A model generated the notes under the pieces. That model made no database searches. It was not told the DNA's origin and saw only the letters and a program-made list of their open reading frames with translations. Below are positions 9,769 through 21,478 of a DNA stretch of 64,000 nt, in pieces. The stretch covers positions 328,222 through 392,221 of the forward strand of contig CANGBX010000003.1 in NCBI GenBank assembly GCA_947452455.1, given 5' to 3'. Made by a program: the position numbers and the translations under genes. This DNA comes from Beijerinckiaceae bacterium. Its GTDB lineage: Bacteria; Pseudomonadota; Alphaproteobacteria; Rhizobiales; Beijerinckiaceae. How positions within the stretch are numbered: position 1 is the stretch's first letter; each line of letters opens with the position of its first letter.

Positions 9769-10964
9769 TGTTCCTGCGCGGCGCGCAGATTGCGCGTCAT
9801 CATAAAGAGTGCCAAAGCGAGCATGCCTGAAAGCGCAGATGCGGTGACGAGTGGCAAGGCACTGCCGCCCACAAAAGCACCGACAATCGCCCCTGCGGCC
9901 GAGGCAAAAACCATTTGCATAAAGCCTGCAAGTGAGGAGGCGGCGCCCGCGCGCTCGGGGAATGGTGTCATGGCAGCAGCCATGGATTGCGGCAAAACCA
10001 TCCCGATGCCGATGAAGAAAATCATCTCCGGCAAAACAATGGCGAGAAGAGCGTCTGGCCAGATCAGCGCGCCGATCCATTGCCCAACACCACCCACAGC
10101 CAAGCACACCACGCCCACGCCGATTGTTTGATCAAAACCATGTTTGGTGACGATGCGCGTGCCGATCATCGTGCCAGCGACAAAACTCACCGAGCAAATG
10201 CCGAAGGTGATGCCGAACATGATTTCATCCAGCCCATAGACACCTTGAAAGACAAAAGACGAGGCAGAGATGAAAGCAAACAGGCCCGCATAGCTCAGCG
10301 ACAAAAGGGCGGCATAAGCGCAATAGGCTTTGTTGCGCAGAACAATTTTGTAGGATTCGACAATGGCCGAAACAGAGAGATTGTCGCGGTTGCGGAATTG
10401 ATTGGTCTCGGGCACGCGCAGCCAGGCGATCAGAGCCAGAACAATACCGCCTGCCGCCATGGCCAGAAAGATGGATCGCCAGCCAAAGGCGACCTGCAAG
10501 ACCCCGCCAAGAATGGGGGCAATGATGGGCGTGATGCCCATAATCGTGCCCATCATTGACATTTCCCGACCCGCGCGGGGTCCATGATAGAGGTCGCGGA
10601 CGATTGTTCTGGCAAGGATGATGGGCCCTGCCGCGCCAAATGCCTGCAGGGCGCGGGCGATGATCAGCATTTCGACGCTGGTTGCCGCCGCACAGGCGAG
10701 TGTCGCGGCAATGAAGAGACCAAAGGCTGCCACCAGTACTGGCTTGCGGCCGAGCGCGTCTGAAATAGGCCCGTAAAAGATCTGACCTATAGAAAAACCA
10801 ATAAGATAGGCCGAAAGCGTAAGCTGGACCTTGGCCGGGCTCGTGCCCAGCGCCGCCCCGATATGGGGGAGCGAGGGCAGGTAAAGATCGGTCGCCAAGG
10901 GCCCCAGAGCCGTCATGAAAGCGAGCATGACGGTCATGGCCAATGTGTCGGGCTTCAGATGCAT
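9765..10964 (-). CDS. Bcr/CflA-family drug:proton MFS exporter
   Basis: This 399-residue protein has about twelve hydrophobic segments. It opens with the family-typical helix-1 motif LAFMTALGPLATDLYLPSLPHIGAAL, followed by the MFS loop motif DALGRKPVL and the RALQAFGAAG helix of motif C type. Bcr/CflA exporters use proton influx to extrude chloramphenicol, bicyclomycin or other small molecules. The true substrate is unknown. The gene stands alone on the minus strand, convergent with the hydrolase. Confidence 0.9.
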   Translation of the reverse strand: MHLKPDTLAMTVMLAFMTALGPLATDLYLPSLPHIGAALGTSPAKVQLTLSAYLIGFSIGQIFYGPISDALGRKPVLVAAFGLFIAATLACAAATSVEMLIIARALQAFGAAGPIILARTIVRDLYHGPRAGREMSMMGTIMGITPIIAPILGGVLQVAFGWRSIFLAMAAGGIVLALIAWLRVPETNQFRNRDNLSVSAIVESYKIVLRNKAYCAYAALLSLSYAGLFAFISASSFVFQGVYGLDEIMFGITFGICSVSFVAGTMIGTRIVTKHGFDQTIGVGVVCLAVGGVGQWIGALIWPDALLAIVLPEMIFFIGIGMVLPQSMAAAMTPFPERAGAASSLAGFMQMVFASAAGAIVGAFVGGSALPLVTASALSGMLALALFMMTRNLRAAQEH

Positions 10965-11079
10965 AGGCCTGTCCGGAAGGGGCGGCTGAAAGAGCGACCC
11001 GAGCGTCTAGGGCAGATAGGGCGAAGCGGCGGGGAATGTCCATGGCTGCCGGTGCATGGCTCCATTGTCCCCGCGATCC

Positions 11080-11108
11080 TTGCCTCTCGGGGGGCGGGTG
11101 TGTATAAG
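11080..11108 (+). promoter_or_regulatory. Sigma-70 promoter of the rimP-nusA operon
   Basis: TTGCCT (11080-11085) and TATAAG (11103-11108) are separated by exactly 17 nt. The predicted start near 11115 gives a leader of about 115 nt before rimP that contains two hairpins. Confidence 0.7.
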
Positions 11109-11132
11109 AAAGTCATTCACATCTTCGCAGTG

Positions 11133-11151
11133 TGACCATGCTTCATGGTCA
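11133..11151 (+). other. Leader hairpin 1 upstream of rimP
   Basis: A perfect 8-bp stem TGACCATG (11133-11140) with CATGGTCA (11144-11151) and a 3-nt loop. It lies just after the predicted transcription start and just before the terminator-like hairpin. Confidence 0.65.
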
Positions 11152-11158
11152 ATTGTAG

Positions 11159-11191
11159 AGAGTGGGGCCCGCCCGGGACCCGCTCTTTTTT
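11159..11191 (+). terminator. Terminator-like hairpin in the rimP-nusA leader
   Basis: AGAGTGGG (11159-11166) pairs with CCCGCTCT (11179-11186), one T-G wobble included, and runs directly into six T. It has the form of an intrinsic terminator but lies between the promoter and the first gene, which suggests attenuation of the operon. Confidence 0.65.
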
Positions 11192-11229
11192 GTTTCACCT
11201 ACCGCCTTGTGCGGTCTGAGGAGGTCCTT

Positions 11230-11961
11230 TTGGAGCCAAACGAGGGCAATCAGGCACAGATCCAGGTGCCGGAACTGCTCGACGAGCCGCGTCTCATTGC
11301 AGAGACGGGGTTGGCTTCGCGCGTCGCAACCATTGCGGCCCCGGTCCTGCTCGATCTTGGCTTCCGTCTGGTGCGGGTGAAGATTACGTCCAACCAGGGC
11401 ACGACTTTGCAGATCATGGCCGAGCGGCCTGATGGCACGATGAATGTCGATGATTGCGAGAAGGTAAGTGTTGCCCTTTCGCCGGTTCTCGATCTCGAAG
11501 ATCCGATCTCGCAAGTCTACCGTCTGGAAATTTCGTCACCCGGCATTGATCGCCCCTTGGTGCGTCTCACCGATTTCCAGCGCGCTGTTTCGCATGAAGC
11601 GCGGATTGAATTGAATTTCGGCCTTGATGGCCGCAAGCGCTTTCGTGGCTGGATTGAAGGCACAGAAGGTGACGGGCGTGACGCGCTCATTCTGCTGCGC
11701 CGGATGGATGCGCGCGCGGATGAAGAGGCGGATGTCAAACTGCCGATCAATGATATTTCCGAAGCGCGTCTGGTCCTGACCGAAGCGCTGATCCGTGAAT
11801 CTTTGCGTGCCGGCAAGGCCGCATTGGAAGAACCGCAAAGTGAAGAGGAAGAGGCAGCACCCGTGCGTCCTGGTCCTGGACGCTTTGCCAAGCCCAAACC
11901 CATTTCGCCAGGCGCACTGGCTGCACGTCGCAACGCGCAGTCCGCACGTCCGAAGAGATAA
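11230..11961 (+). CDS. rimP: Ribosome maturation factor RimP
   Basis: This 243-residue protein is needed for 30S maturation. The RimP core is clear ([47 protein letters not shown]). It is followed by an alphaproteobacterial tail rich in Glu and then Pro/Ala/Arg. The TTG at 11230 is chosen because GAGGAGG at 11218-11224 lies 5 nt before it. The open frame continues upstream to 11056 but runs through the promoter and leader hairpins. It is the first gene of the nusA operon, 33 nt before nusA. Confidence 0.92.
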   Translation: MEPNEGNQAQIQVPELLDEPRLIAETGLASRVATIAAPVLLDLGFRLVRVKITSNQGTTLQIMAERPDGTMNVDDCEKVSVALSPVLDLEDPISQVYRLEISSPGIDRPLVRLTDFQRAVSHEARIELNFGLDGRKRFRGWIEGTEGDGRDALILLRRMDARADEEADVKLPINDISEARLVLTEALIRESLRAGKAALEEPQSEEEEAAPVRPGPGRFAKPKPISPGALAARRNAQSARPKR

Positions 11962-11994
11962 AACGACTTCAAGTCCCTTTGAGGAGACACGACC

Positions 11995-13578
11995 ATGGCC
12001 GTTAGCGCCAACAGGCTTGAACTTTTGCAGATTGCCGATGCAGTGGCTCGCGAAAAATCCATCTCGCGCGACATTGTTCTCGCGTCGATGGAAGATGCGC
12101 TGCAGAAAGCAGCGCGCTCGCGCTACGGTCAGGAAACTGAAATCCGCGTCGAGATCAATCCGCGCACCGGTGAAGTGCGCACCTCGCGTTTGATGCTCGT
12201 TGTCGACCAGATCGAAAATGACGCGACGCAGATCCTTCTCGTGGATGCGCGCAAGCGTAACCCCGCCGCGCAGGTCGGCGACTGGATTGCTGAAACGCTG
12301 CCGCCCTTCGATTTCGGCCGTATTGCTGCGCAATCTGCCAAACAGGTCATCGTGCAGAAAGTGCGCGAAGCCGAGCGTGATCGCCAGTATCAGGAATACA
12401 AGGATCGCATCGGCGAAATCGTCAACGGCGTTGTCAAGCGCGTCGAATATGGCAATGTCATCATTGACCTTGGTCGTGGTGAAGCCATCGTTCGCCGTGA
12501 TGAATTGATCCCGCGCGAAATGTTCCGTCCCGGTGATCGTATCCGCGCTTATGTTTACGACGTGCGTCGTGAACAGCGTGGTCCGCAGATCTTCCTGTCG
12601 CGCACGCATCCGCAATTCATGGCCAAGCTCTTTGGTCAGGAAGTGCCGGAAATTTATGATGGTATCATCGAAGTGAAGTCGGTCGCTCGCGATCCGGGCT
12701 CACGCGCAAAGATCGCTGTCATTTCGCGCGATTCATCGATTGATCCGGTTGGTGCTTGCGTGGGTATGCGTGGTTCGCGCGTGCAGGCCGTGGTCAACGA
12801 ATTGCAGGGTGAAAAGATCGACATCATTCCGTGGTCTGCGGATGCGGCGACGTTCATCGTCAATGCCTTGCAGCCTGCAGAAGTTGTGAAGGTCGTGTTG
12901 GATGAAGATTCAGCGCGTATCGAAGTTGTTGTGCCCGATGATCAGCTGTCGCTCGCCATTGGCCGTCGTGGTCAGAACGTGCGTCTGGCTTCGCAGCTCA
13001 CAGGCTGGGACATCGACATTCTGACGGAAGCGGAAGAATCCGAGCGGCGTCAGAAAGAATTCGTCGAACGCACCAATAATTTCATGCAGGCTTTGGACGT
13101 TGACGAAGTCGTCGGACAGCTGCTGGCGTCTGAAGGTTTCCGTTCTGTCGAAGAACTCGCTTATGTCGAGGCGACTGAACTCGCGTCCATCGAAGGTTTC
13201 GATGAAGAGACGGCGCAGGAAATCCAGAACCGTGCACGTGACTATCTCGCCCGCATTGAAGGCGAGCAGGATGCGCGTCGCAAAGAACTGGGCGTTGCTG
13301 ATGAATTGCACGAGATCAATGGCGTGACGAGCGCGATCATGGTCAAGCTTGGTGAGAACGATGTGAAAACCATCGAAGATCTCGCCGGCTGCGCCACGGA
13401 TGATCTGGTCGGCTGGACCGAACGCAAGGACGGCGAGACGATCAAGAATGCAGGCTTCCTCGACGGCATTGATCTGTCGCGCGACGAGGCCGAAGCCATG
13501 ATCATGGAAGCGCGCGTCAAGGCGGGCTGGATCGAGGCTCCGGTTGAAGAGCCGGCTGAAGACGAAGCTCAGGCCTGA
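11995..13578 (+). CDS. nusA: Transcription termination/antitermination factor NusA
   Basis: This 527-residue protein binds RNA polymerase and modulates pausing, termination and antitermination. The order is an N-terminal polymerase-binding domain, an S1 domain near 135-200 (IVNGVVKRVEYGNVIIDLG), KH1/KH2 near 230-370 (VGACVGMRGSRVQAVVNEL and LAIGRRGQNVRLASQL), and acidic C-terminal helix-hairpin-helix repeats (VEELAYVEATELASIEGFDE). The start has GAGGAGAC upstream. In other bacteria NusA feeds back on its own operon, which fits the leader structure. Confidence 0.97.
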   Translation: MAVSANRLELLQIADAVAREKSISRDIVLASMEDALQKAARSRYGQETEIRVEINPRTGEVRTSRLMLVVDQIENDATQILLVDARKRNPAAQVGDWIAETLPPFDFGRIAAQSAKQVIVQKVREAERDRQYQEYKDRIGEIVNGVVKRVEYGNVIIDLGRGEAIVRRDELIPREMFRPGDRIRAYVYDVRREQRGPQIFLSRTHPQFMAKLFGQEVPEIYDGIIEVKSVARDPGSRAKIAVISRDSSIDPVGACVGMRGSRVQAVVNELQGEKIDIIPWSADAATFIVNALQPAEVVKVVLDEDSARIEVVVPDDQLSLAIGRRGQNVRLASQLTGWDIDILTEAEESERRQKEFVERTNNFMQALDVDEVVGQLLASEGFRSVEELAYVEATELASIEGFDEETAQEIQNRARDYLARIEGEQDARRKELGVADELHEINGVTSAIMVKLGENDVKTIEDLAGCATDDLVGWTERKDGETIKNAGFLDGIDLSRDEAEAMIMEARVKAGWIEAPVEEPAEDEAQA

Positions 13579-13593
13579 GACGGGACGTGACAT

Positions 13594-14298
13594 TTGGATC
13601 AGGCAGGCCGGAAGGCGGACACAAACTCTGAGCGGACATGTATTGTCACGCGAGACGTTCGTGCGCCTTCCGACATGCTGCGCTTTGTGGTCGGGCCTGA
13701 CGGCGATGTTGTTCCCGATCTGAGGCGCAATCTGCCAGGTCGGGGTGTGTGGGTGACGGCGGATGCCGCGCATGTCGCGCAAGCGGTGAAGCGCCTGCTT
13801 TTCGCCAAGGCTTTCAAGGACAAGGTGCGCGTCAGTGCCACCTTGCCCGAAGAGATCGACCGGCTTTTGGAGCAGCAGGCTCTGCAGGCCCTGTCGATTT
13901 GCAACAAGGCGGGTCTCGTGACTGCGGGGGCCGCCAAAATTGAAAAGGTTTTGGGGTCAGCACCGGTTGCGGCTCTGGTTCATGCCATCGACGGAAGCGC
14001 CGATGGCGTCCGGAAAATGGGTCAGCTTGTGACCCGGACCAAGGGTGAAGCGGCAGCCCGGCTGCCGCGGGTCACTCTTTTCGTCTCGAGCCAATTGGAT
14101 TTGGCATTGGGGCGGTCAAATGTGATACATGCTGCGCTCAAGAGCGGCGCGGCGAGTGAAGCCTTTCTGGAGCGGTGCCGCCGTCTCGCGCTTTATAGGG
14201 GCGCGACCGGGGGCAATAGCCCTCTCGAAAGCGAAGAGAATTTGGGATCGGGCGTCGTGGACGGGCCGGTTGAAGCAGGAGCGGATGACCGCAATTAG
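13594..14298 (+). CDS. YlxR/DUF448 RNA-binding protein with L7Ae-like domain
   Basis: This 234-residue protein combines an N-terminal YlxR domain (ERTCIVTRDVRAPSDMLRFVVGPDG; PGRGVWV) with a C-terminal L7Ae/L30e-like domain near residues 85-190 (ALSICNKAGLVTAGAAKIEKVL). YlxR family proteins are nucleoid- or RNA-binding and sit between nusA and infB. The two-domain version is usual in alphaproteobacteria. The start used is TTG at 13594. The first ~8 residues are uncertain. Confidence 0.88.
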   Translation: MDQAGRKADTNSERTCIVTRDVRAPSDMLRFVVGPDGDVVPDLRRNLPGRGVWVTADAAHVAQAVKRLLFAKAFKDKVRVSATLPEEIDRLLEQQALQALSICNKAGLVTAGAAKIEKVLGSAPVAALVHAIDGSADGVRKMGQLVTRTKGEAAARLPRVTLFVSSQLDLALGRSNVIHAALKSGAASEAFLERCRRLALYRGATGGNSPLESEENLGSGVVDGPVEAGADDRN

Positions 14299-14395
14299 CG
14301 GGGCGGCGGCCCGGATCATTGTCATGAGTGACCAGCCGGAGAAGGTCTCCGGCGAAACGTGATACGAGCGGGCAAGGCCCTGGGATCGAGACCAT

Positions 14396-17056
<2,661 letters not shown>

Positions 17057-17140
17057 GGAGCGGACGTTTCATTCTGACAGTCAGTCACGTTCAATCAATC
17101 TGAGTGCATGCGGGACATTTTCCGCATGCCGGAGCTGGTC

Positions 17141-17554
17141 ATGGCACGTACTCATCACGCCTCAAGCGGTGAACCTTCGCAACGCATGTTGCGCGTCGCG
17201 GAATTGATCCGTCACGCCATGTCGGAATTGCTCTCGCGTGGAGAGATTGTCGATCCCGTGCTCGAAAAGCATGTTGTGACGATTCCCTCTGTGCGCATGA
17301 GCCCTGATCTCAAACTTGCGACTATCTACGTCATGCCGCTTGGCGGACAGGATGCGACGGCGGTGATTGAAGCGCTTGATCGCAACAAGAAAATGCTGCG
17401 TACGGAAATTGCGCATCGTGTGAACTTGAAATATGCGCCCGATATTCGCTTCCGTCAGGATGATGGTTTTGATGCCTCGGCCAAGATTGATGCTCTGCTC
17501 AATTCACCAAAGGTGAAACAGGATCTCGCATCCAAAGAGGATGAAGAGGCATGA
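17141..17554 (+). CDS. rbfA: Ribosome-binding factor A
   Basis: This 137-residue protein has a KH-like fold and assists late 30S maturation and cold growth. [29 protein letters not shown] and [11 protein letters not shown] are family motifs. The ATG at 17141 has GGAG six nt upstream; the more distal ATG at 17108 is rejected because it adds a non-family extension. It overlaps truB by ATGA, indicating translational coupling. Confidence 0.95.
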   Translation: MARTHHASSGEPSQRMLRVAELIRHAMSELLSRGEIVDPVLEKHVVTIPSVRMSPDLKLATIYVMPLGGQDATAVIEALDRNKKMLRTEIAHRVNLKYAPDIRFRQDDGFDASAKIDALLNSPKVKQDLASKEDEEA

Positions 17555-18456
17555 GCGCGCCCCGTTCGCAGCGCGTTGAGATCAATGGGTGGGTCATTCT
17601 CGACAAGCCTGTTGGCATGACATCAACGCATGCTGTCTCGCGCCTGAAGCGTATTTTCAATGCCAAGAAAGCCGGACATGCAGGCACGCTCGATCCGCTG
17701 GCCTCGGGGCTTTTGCCGATCGCATTTGGCGAGGCCACAAAAACAGTGCCTTTCGTGCAGGATGGCGAGAAAGCCTATCGCTTCACGGTGCGCTGGGGCA
17801 TTGAAACGGAAAGCGATGACACAGAAGGCCGGGTGACGCAGACATCCGATCAGCGCCCCTCGCCCGATCAGATCCAAGCTCTGCTGCCGCGCTTTACGGG
17901 CACAATCATGCAGGTCCCGCCGGCTTTTTCGGCAATCAAGGTTAATGGCGAACGCGCCTATGACATGGCCCGCGATGGCGAGACGGTCGAGCTCGCAGCA
18001 CGCCCCATCACCATTCATTCGCTGGTTGTGGTGTCCTCCACCGCCGATGAGGCGGTGCTGGAAGCCCAATGCGGTAAAGGAACCTATGTGCGTGCAATTG
18101 CACGCGATTTGGGTCGGGCTCTGGGCTGTTTCGGACACGTAACGTCCCTGCGACGGACCCGCGTGGGGCCCTTCTCCGAGCTTGATTCCTGTGGCTTTTC
18201 GGAGCTGGAGGCGAGCTCTGAGGCGGCTTTCAGCCTGCTGCGGCCGGTTGAGGCGGGCCTTTTGGAAGTGCCCTGCGTGGTTGTCGACCGGGATGGCGCG
18301 GCGCGCCTGCGTCGGGGCCAATCGCTGTTGTTGCGTGGCCGAGATGCCCCGATGGGGGGAATGGCCTATGCCGCCTGTGGTGGCGTGCCCATCGCTTTTG
18401 GCGAAGTTGAGCGTGGCGAACTTGTGCCGAGCCGCGTCTTCAATCTCGCGGTCTGA
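17551..18456 (+). CDS. truB: tRNA pseudouridine-55 synthase
   Basis: This 301-residue enzyme makes the universal psi55 in the T-loop of tRNAs. It begins with [24 protein letters not shown]. The catalytic aspartate lies in [22 protein letters not shown], and the motif [15 protein letters not shown] is present. The start codon overlaps the rbfA stop. A promoter then restarts transcription for rpsO. Confidence 0.96.
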   Translation: MSAPRSQRVEINGWVILDKPVGMTSTHAVSRLKRIFNAKKAGHAGTLDPLASGLLPIAFGEATKTVPFVQDGEKAYRFTVRWGIETESDDTEGRVTQTSDQRPSPDQIQALLPRFTGTIMQVPPAFSAIKVNGERAYDMARDGETVELAARPITIHSLVVVSSTADEAVLEAQCGKGTYVRAIARDLGRALGCFGHVTSLRRTRVGPFSELDSCGFSELEASSEAAFSLLRPVEAGLLEVPCVVVDRDGAARLRRGQSLLLRGRDAPMGGMAYAACGGVPIAFGEVERGELVPSRVFNLAV

Positions 18457-18478
18457 CGCGCAACAAGCCCCCAAAAAA

Positions 18479-18507
18479 CTGGCACTTCCTCGCCTTTCGT
18501 GTATAAG
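18479..18507 (+). promoter_or_regulatory. Sigma-70 promoter of rpsO
   Basis: CTGGCA (18479-18484) and TATAAG (18502-18507) are 17 nt apart. The -10 box and the bases before it (gtgTATAAG) match those of the rimP promoter. The transcript would have a leader of about 105 nt before rpsO. Confidence 0.55.
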
Positions 18508-18620
18508 CGCCCCTGTGGAAAGGTCTCCTTTTCACACACCCGCCTTATCGTGACCGAGCTGGACGACATCCCGGCCCGGCCGCTTGAGCGGGGTTTCCTC
18601 TAATCCGAAAGGAAAAGACG

Positions 18621-18890
18621 ATGTCGATCACTGCAGAGCGCAAGCAAACGCTCATCAAGGACTATGCGACGAAGTCTGGCGACACGGGTTCGCCGGAAGT
18701 GCAGGTGGCGATCCTCACGGAGCGCATTACGAACCTGACCGAGCATTTCAAAAGCCACGTCAAGGATAACCATTCCCGCCGCGGTTTGTTGAAGCTCGTT
18801 TCGCAGCGTCGCCAGCTTCTCGATTACGTCAAGAAGCACGACGAAGCGCGCTACAAGACGCTCATCGAGCGCCTCGGCATTCGCCGCTAA
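18621..18890 (+). CDS. rpsO: 30S ribosomal protein S15
   Basis: This 89-residue protein binds the central domain of 16S rRNA. The motifs [17 protein letters not shown] and [19 protein letters not shown] are diagnostic. AAAGGAAAAG precedes the ATG. It lies directly before pnp, the widespread order, and its mRNA end can form a long hairpin. Confidence 0.98.
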   Translation: MSITAERKQTLIKDYATKSGDTGSPEVQVAILTERITNLTEHFKSHVKDNHSRRGLLKLVSQRRQLLDYVKKHDEARYKTLIERLGIRR

Positions 18891-18899
18891 GCCTGACGG

Positions 18900-18925
18900 A
18901 CGCCGACCCTTCACTGGGTTGGCGT
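18900..18925 (+). other. Intergenic hairpin between rpsO and pnp
   Basis: ACGCCGACCC (18900-18909) pairs with GGGTTGGCGT (18916-18925), with one G-T pair. No T-run follows, so it is more likely a processing or stabilising stem than a terminator. In E. coli the same junction holds the RNase III site that controls pnp. Confidence 0.55.
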
Positions 18926-19124
18926 TCGCCACTTGTATGTTTGGCGCAATCGCGCCGCTCCCGAACCAGAGGCATGGGGCTTCTGGCTCACGCGGGAAAA
19001 TAGTGGTGCCATGGCAGGATCGCCGGACGCTGTTCTTCAAGAATGTCACATGCGACATGCGAACAGCTTCTTGCCGTCTTGCTCATGGCCGCACGTAAAG
19101 TCCCGCACATGAAAGATAGACGAT

Positions 19125-21272
19125 ATGTTCGAAATCCATCGTGAAGAACTCGATTGGGCCGGCCGCAAGCTCGTGCTCGAAACTGGCCGTGTGGCGCGTC
19201 AAGCTGACGGCGCTGTGCTGGCAACATGGGGTGAGACAACTGTTCTCGCCACAGTCGTTTCCGCAAAGTCACCCAAGCCCGGCGTGGACTTTTTTCCGCT
19301 TACCGTGAATTACCAAGAAAAGGCATTCGCTGCCGGCCGCATTCCTGGCGGCTATTTCAAGCGCGAAGGCCGTCCGTCAGAAAAAGAAACGCTCGTTTCG
19401 CGTCTGATCGACCGTCCGATCCGTCCGCTGTTTCCGGAAGGCTATCGCAATGACACGCAGGTCGTCGTCACTGTGCTCAGCCACGATCTGGAAAATGATC
19501 CGGATGTGTTGTCGATGGTGGCAGCTTCGGCTGCGCTCACCATTTCGGGCATTCCATTCATGGGCCCGATTGGCGGCGCACGCGTTGGTCACATCAAGGG
19601 CGAGCTGAAGCTCAACCCGACGATCGATGAAATGAAAGAATCCGCTCTCGATCTCGTTGTTGCGGGCACGGCTGATGCCGTTCTCATGGTTGAGTCGGAA
19701 GCGAAAGAATTGTCCGAAGCCACCATGCTCGAAGCCGTGATGACCGGTCATCGTGGATTCCAGCCGGTGATCGAAGCGATCATTCGCTTGGCTGAAAAGG
19801 CTGCGAAAGAACCGCGCGATCTCGTCACCGTCGACAAGTCGGCTTGCGAAAAGGCTGTGTCGGAAGTCGCTGAAGCTGAACTGCGTGTCGCTTACAAGAA
19901 CACCGTCAAGCAGCAGCGTTACGCTGCCGTTGACGCGGTAAAGGCGAAGGTTATGTCGGCCATGTTCCCGGAAGGCCAGGAACCGAAATTCGACAAGCAG
20001 ATGGTGGGCGAAGTTTTCCACGATCTGCAGGCGAAAGTCGTGCGCTGGAACATTCTCGACACGGGCGTGCGTATCGACGGCCGTGATGTGAAGACGGTTC
20101 GCCCGATCCTCTCGCAGGTTGGCGTTCTGCCGCGCACACATGGTTCGGCTCTGTTCACACGTGGCGAAACGCAGGCTTTGGTTGTTGCAACCCTTGGCAC
20201 AGGTGAAGACGAGCAGTTCATCGACTCGCTCGAAGGCACCTACAAGGAGCGCTTCCTGCTTCACTACAACTTCCCTCCCTATTCAGTGGGTGAAACGGGC
20301 CGCATGGGCTCGCCGGGTCGTCGCGAAATCGGCCACGGCAAGCTTGCTTGGCGCGCCATTCGTCCGATGCTGCCGACACCGGCTGAATTCCCCTACACGA
20401 TCCGCGTCGTGTCGGAGATCACCGAGTCGAACGGTTCGTCGTCGATGGCCACCGTTTGCGGTGCTTCGCTGTCGCTTATGGATGCGGGCGTTCCGCTGAA
20501 GAGCCCGACGGCTGGTATTGCGATGGGTCTCATCCTCGAAGGCGAGCGCTTTGCGGTTCTCTCCGACATTCTGGGTGATGAAGATCATCTCGGCGATATG
20601 GACTTCAAGGTTGCGGGTACATCGAACGGCATCACGTCGCTGCAGATGGACATCAAGATTGCCGGCATCACCGAAGAAATCATGCGCGTCGCGCTTGGTC
20701 AGGCGAAAGACGGTCGCCTGCATATTCTCGGTGAAATGAACCTGGCGCTTTCGGGCGCGCGTTCTGAACTCGGCGAATTTGCTCCGCGCATCGAAACGCT
20801 GAAAATCCCGACCGACAAGATCCGTGAAGTGATCGGCACCGGCGGCAAGGTCATTCGCGAAATCGTCGAAAAGACCGGCGCCAAGGTCAACATCGAAGAC
20901 GACGGCACTGTGAAAGTGGCGTCGAGCGATGGTGACTCGATCCGCGCTGCGATTGCCTGGATCAAGTCGATTGCGTCTGATCCGGAAGTCGGCGCGATCT
21001 ACGAAGGCACGGTCGTCAAGACCACTGACTTCGGTGCTTTCGTGAACTTCTTCGGCGCGAAGGACGGTCTCGTCCATATTTCGCAGCTGTCAAAGCAGCG
21101 CGTCGCCAAGACCACTGATGTCGTCAAGGAAGGCGACAAGGTCAAAGTGAAGCTCATGGGCTTTGATGATCGCGGCAAGGTTCGTCTCTCGATGCGTGTC
21201 GTCGATCAGGTGACAGGCGAAGACATCGAAGGCAAAGAAGTTGCCGAAAAGAAGGACGAAGCTGGCGAATAA
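19125..21272 (+). CDS. pnp: Polyribonucleotide nucleotidyltransferase (PNPase)
   Basis: This 715-residue phosphorolytic 3'-5' exoribonuclease is a degradosome partner. Two RNase PH domains are separated by an all-helical region. They are followed by a KH domain ([20 protein letters not shown], near 565) and an S1 domain ([18 protein letters not shown], near 628). The catalytic-core motif [15 protein letters not shown] is present. Length is normal. A strong terminator follows. Confidence 0.97.
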   Translation: MFEIHREELDWAGRKLVLETGRVARQADGAVLATWGETTVLATVVSAKSPKPGVDFFPLTVNYQEKAFAAGRIPGGYFKREGRPSEKETLVSRLIDRPIRPLFPEGYRNDTQVVVTVLSHDLENDPDVLSMVAASAALTISGIPFMGPIGGARVGHIKGELKLNPTIDEMKESALDLVVAGTADAVLMVESEAKELSEATMLEAVMTGHRGFQPVIEAIIRLAEKAAKEPRDLVTVDKSACEKAVSEVAEAELRVAYKNTVKQQRYAAVDAVKAKVMSAMFPEGQEPKFDKQMVGEVFHDLQAKVVRWNILDTGVRIDGRDVKTVRPILSQVGVLPRTHGSALFTRGETQALVVATLGTGEDEQFIDSLEGTYKERFLLHYNFPPYSVGETGRMGSPGRREIGHGKLAWRAIRPMLPTPAEFPYTIRVVSEITESNGSSSMATVCGASLSLMDAGVPLKSPTAGIAMGLILEGERFAVLSDILGDEDHLGDMDFKVAGTSNGITSLQMDIKIAGITEEIMRVALGQAKDGRLHILGEMNLALSGARSELGEFAPRIETLKIPTDKIREVIGTGGKVIREIVEKTGAKVNIEDDGTVKVASSDGDSIRAAIAWIKSIASDPEVGAIYEGTVVKTTDFGAFVNFFGAKDGLVHISQLSKQRVAKTTDVVKEGDKVKVKLMGFDDRGKVRLSMRVVDQVTGEDIEGKEVAEKKDEAGE

Positions 21273-21294
21273 TCGCCGCTTGTCTTTGCAGAAT

Positions 21295-21326
21295 AAAAAG
21301 AGGGCGGCTCGCGAGAGCCGCCCTTT
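21295..21326 (+). terminator. Terminator after pnp
   Basis: AGGGCGGCTC (21301-21310) pairs with GAGCCGCCCT (21313-21322) with flanking A and T runs, about 30 nt beyond the pnp stop. Confidence 0.9.
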
Positions 21327-21396
21327 TCAGTTCAGCCATGGTGTTCAGGGGATTGCCGGGCCAAGGCCGCAACGGATCTAGAGCAGCTGCGTTCAA

Positions 21397-21432
21397 ATTA
21401 AGGTTTGTCCATTCGGATTAAGCTTTGTGCAT
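21397..21432 (+). repeat. Imperfect 16-bp direct repeat, 20-bp phase, before an OMP gene
   Basis: ATTAAGGTTTGTCCAT (21397-21412) recurs as ATTAAGCTTTGTGCAT (21417-21432). Fourteen of 16 bases match, and the start-to-start distance is 20 bp, about two helical turns. The second copy ends 46 nt before the OMP start codon, a position suited to a regulator site. Confidence 0.6.
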
Positions 21433-21478
21433 CTTGGCGCAGCCGTTAGAATGGGATCATAGAAACAGAGTTTTCCCG

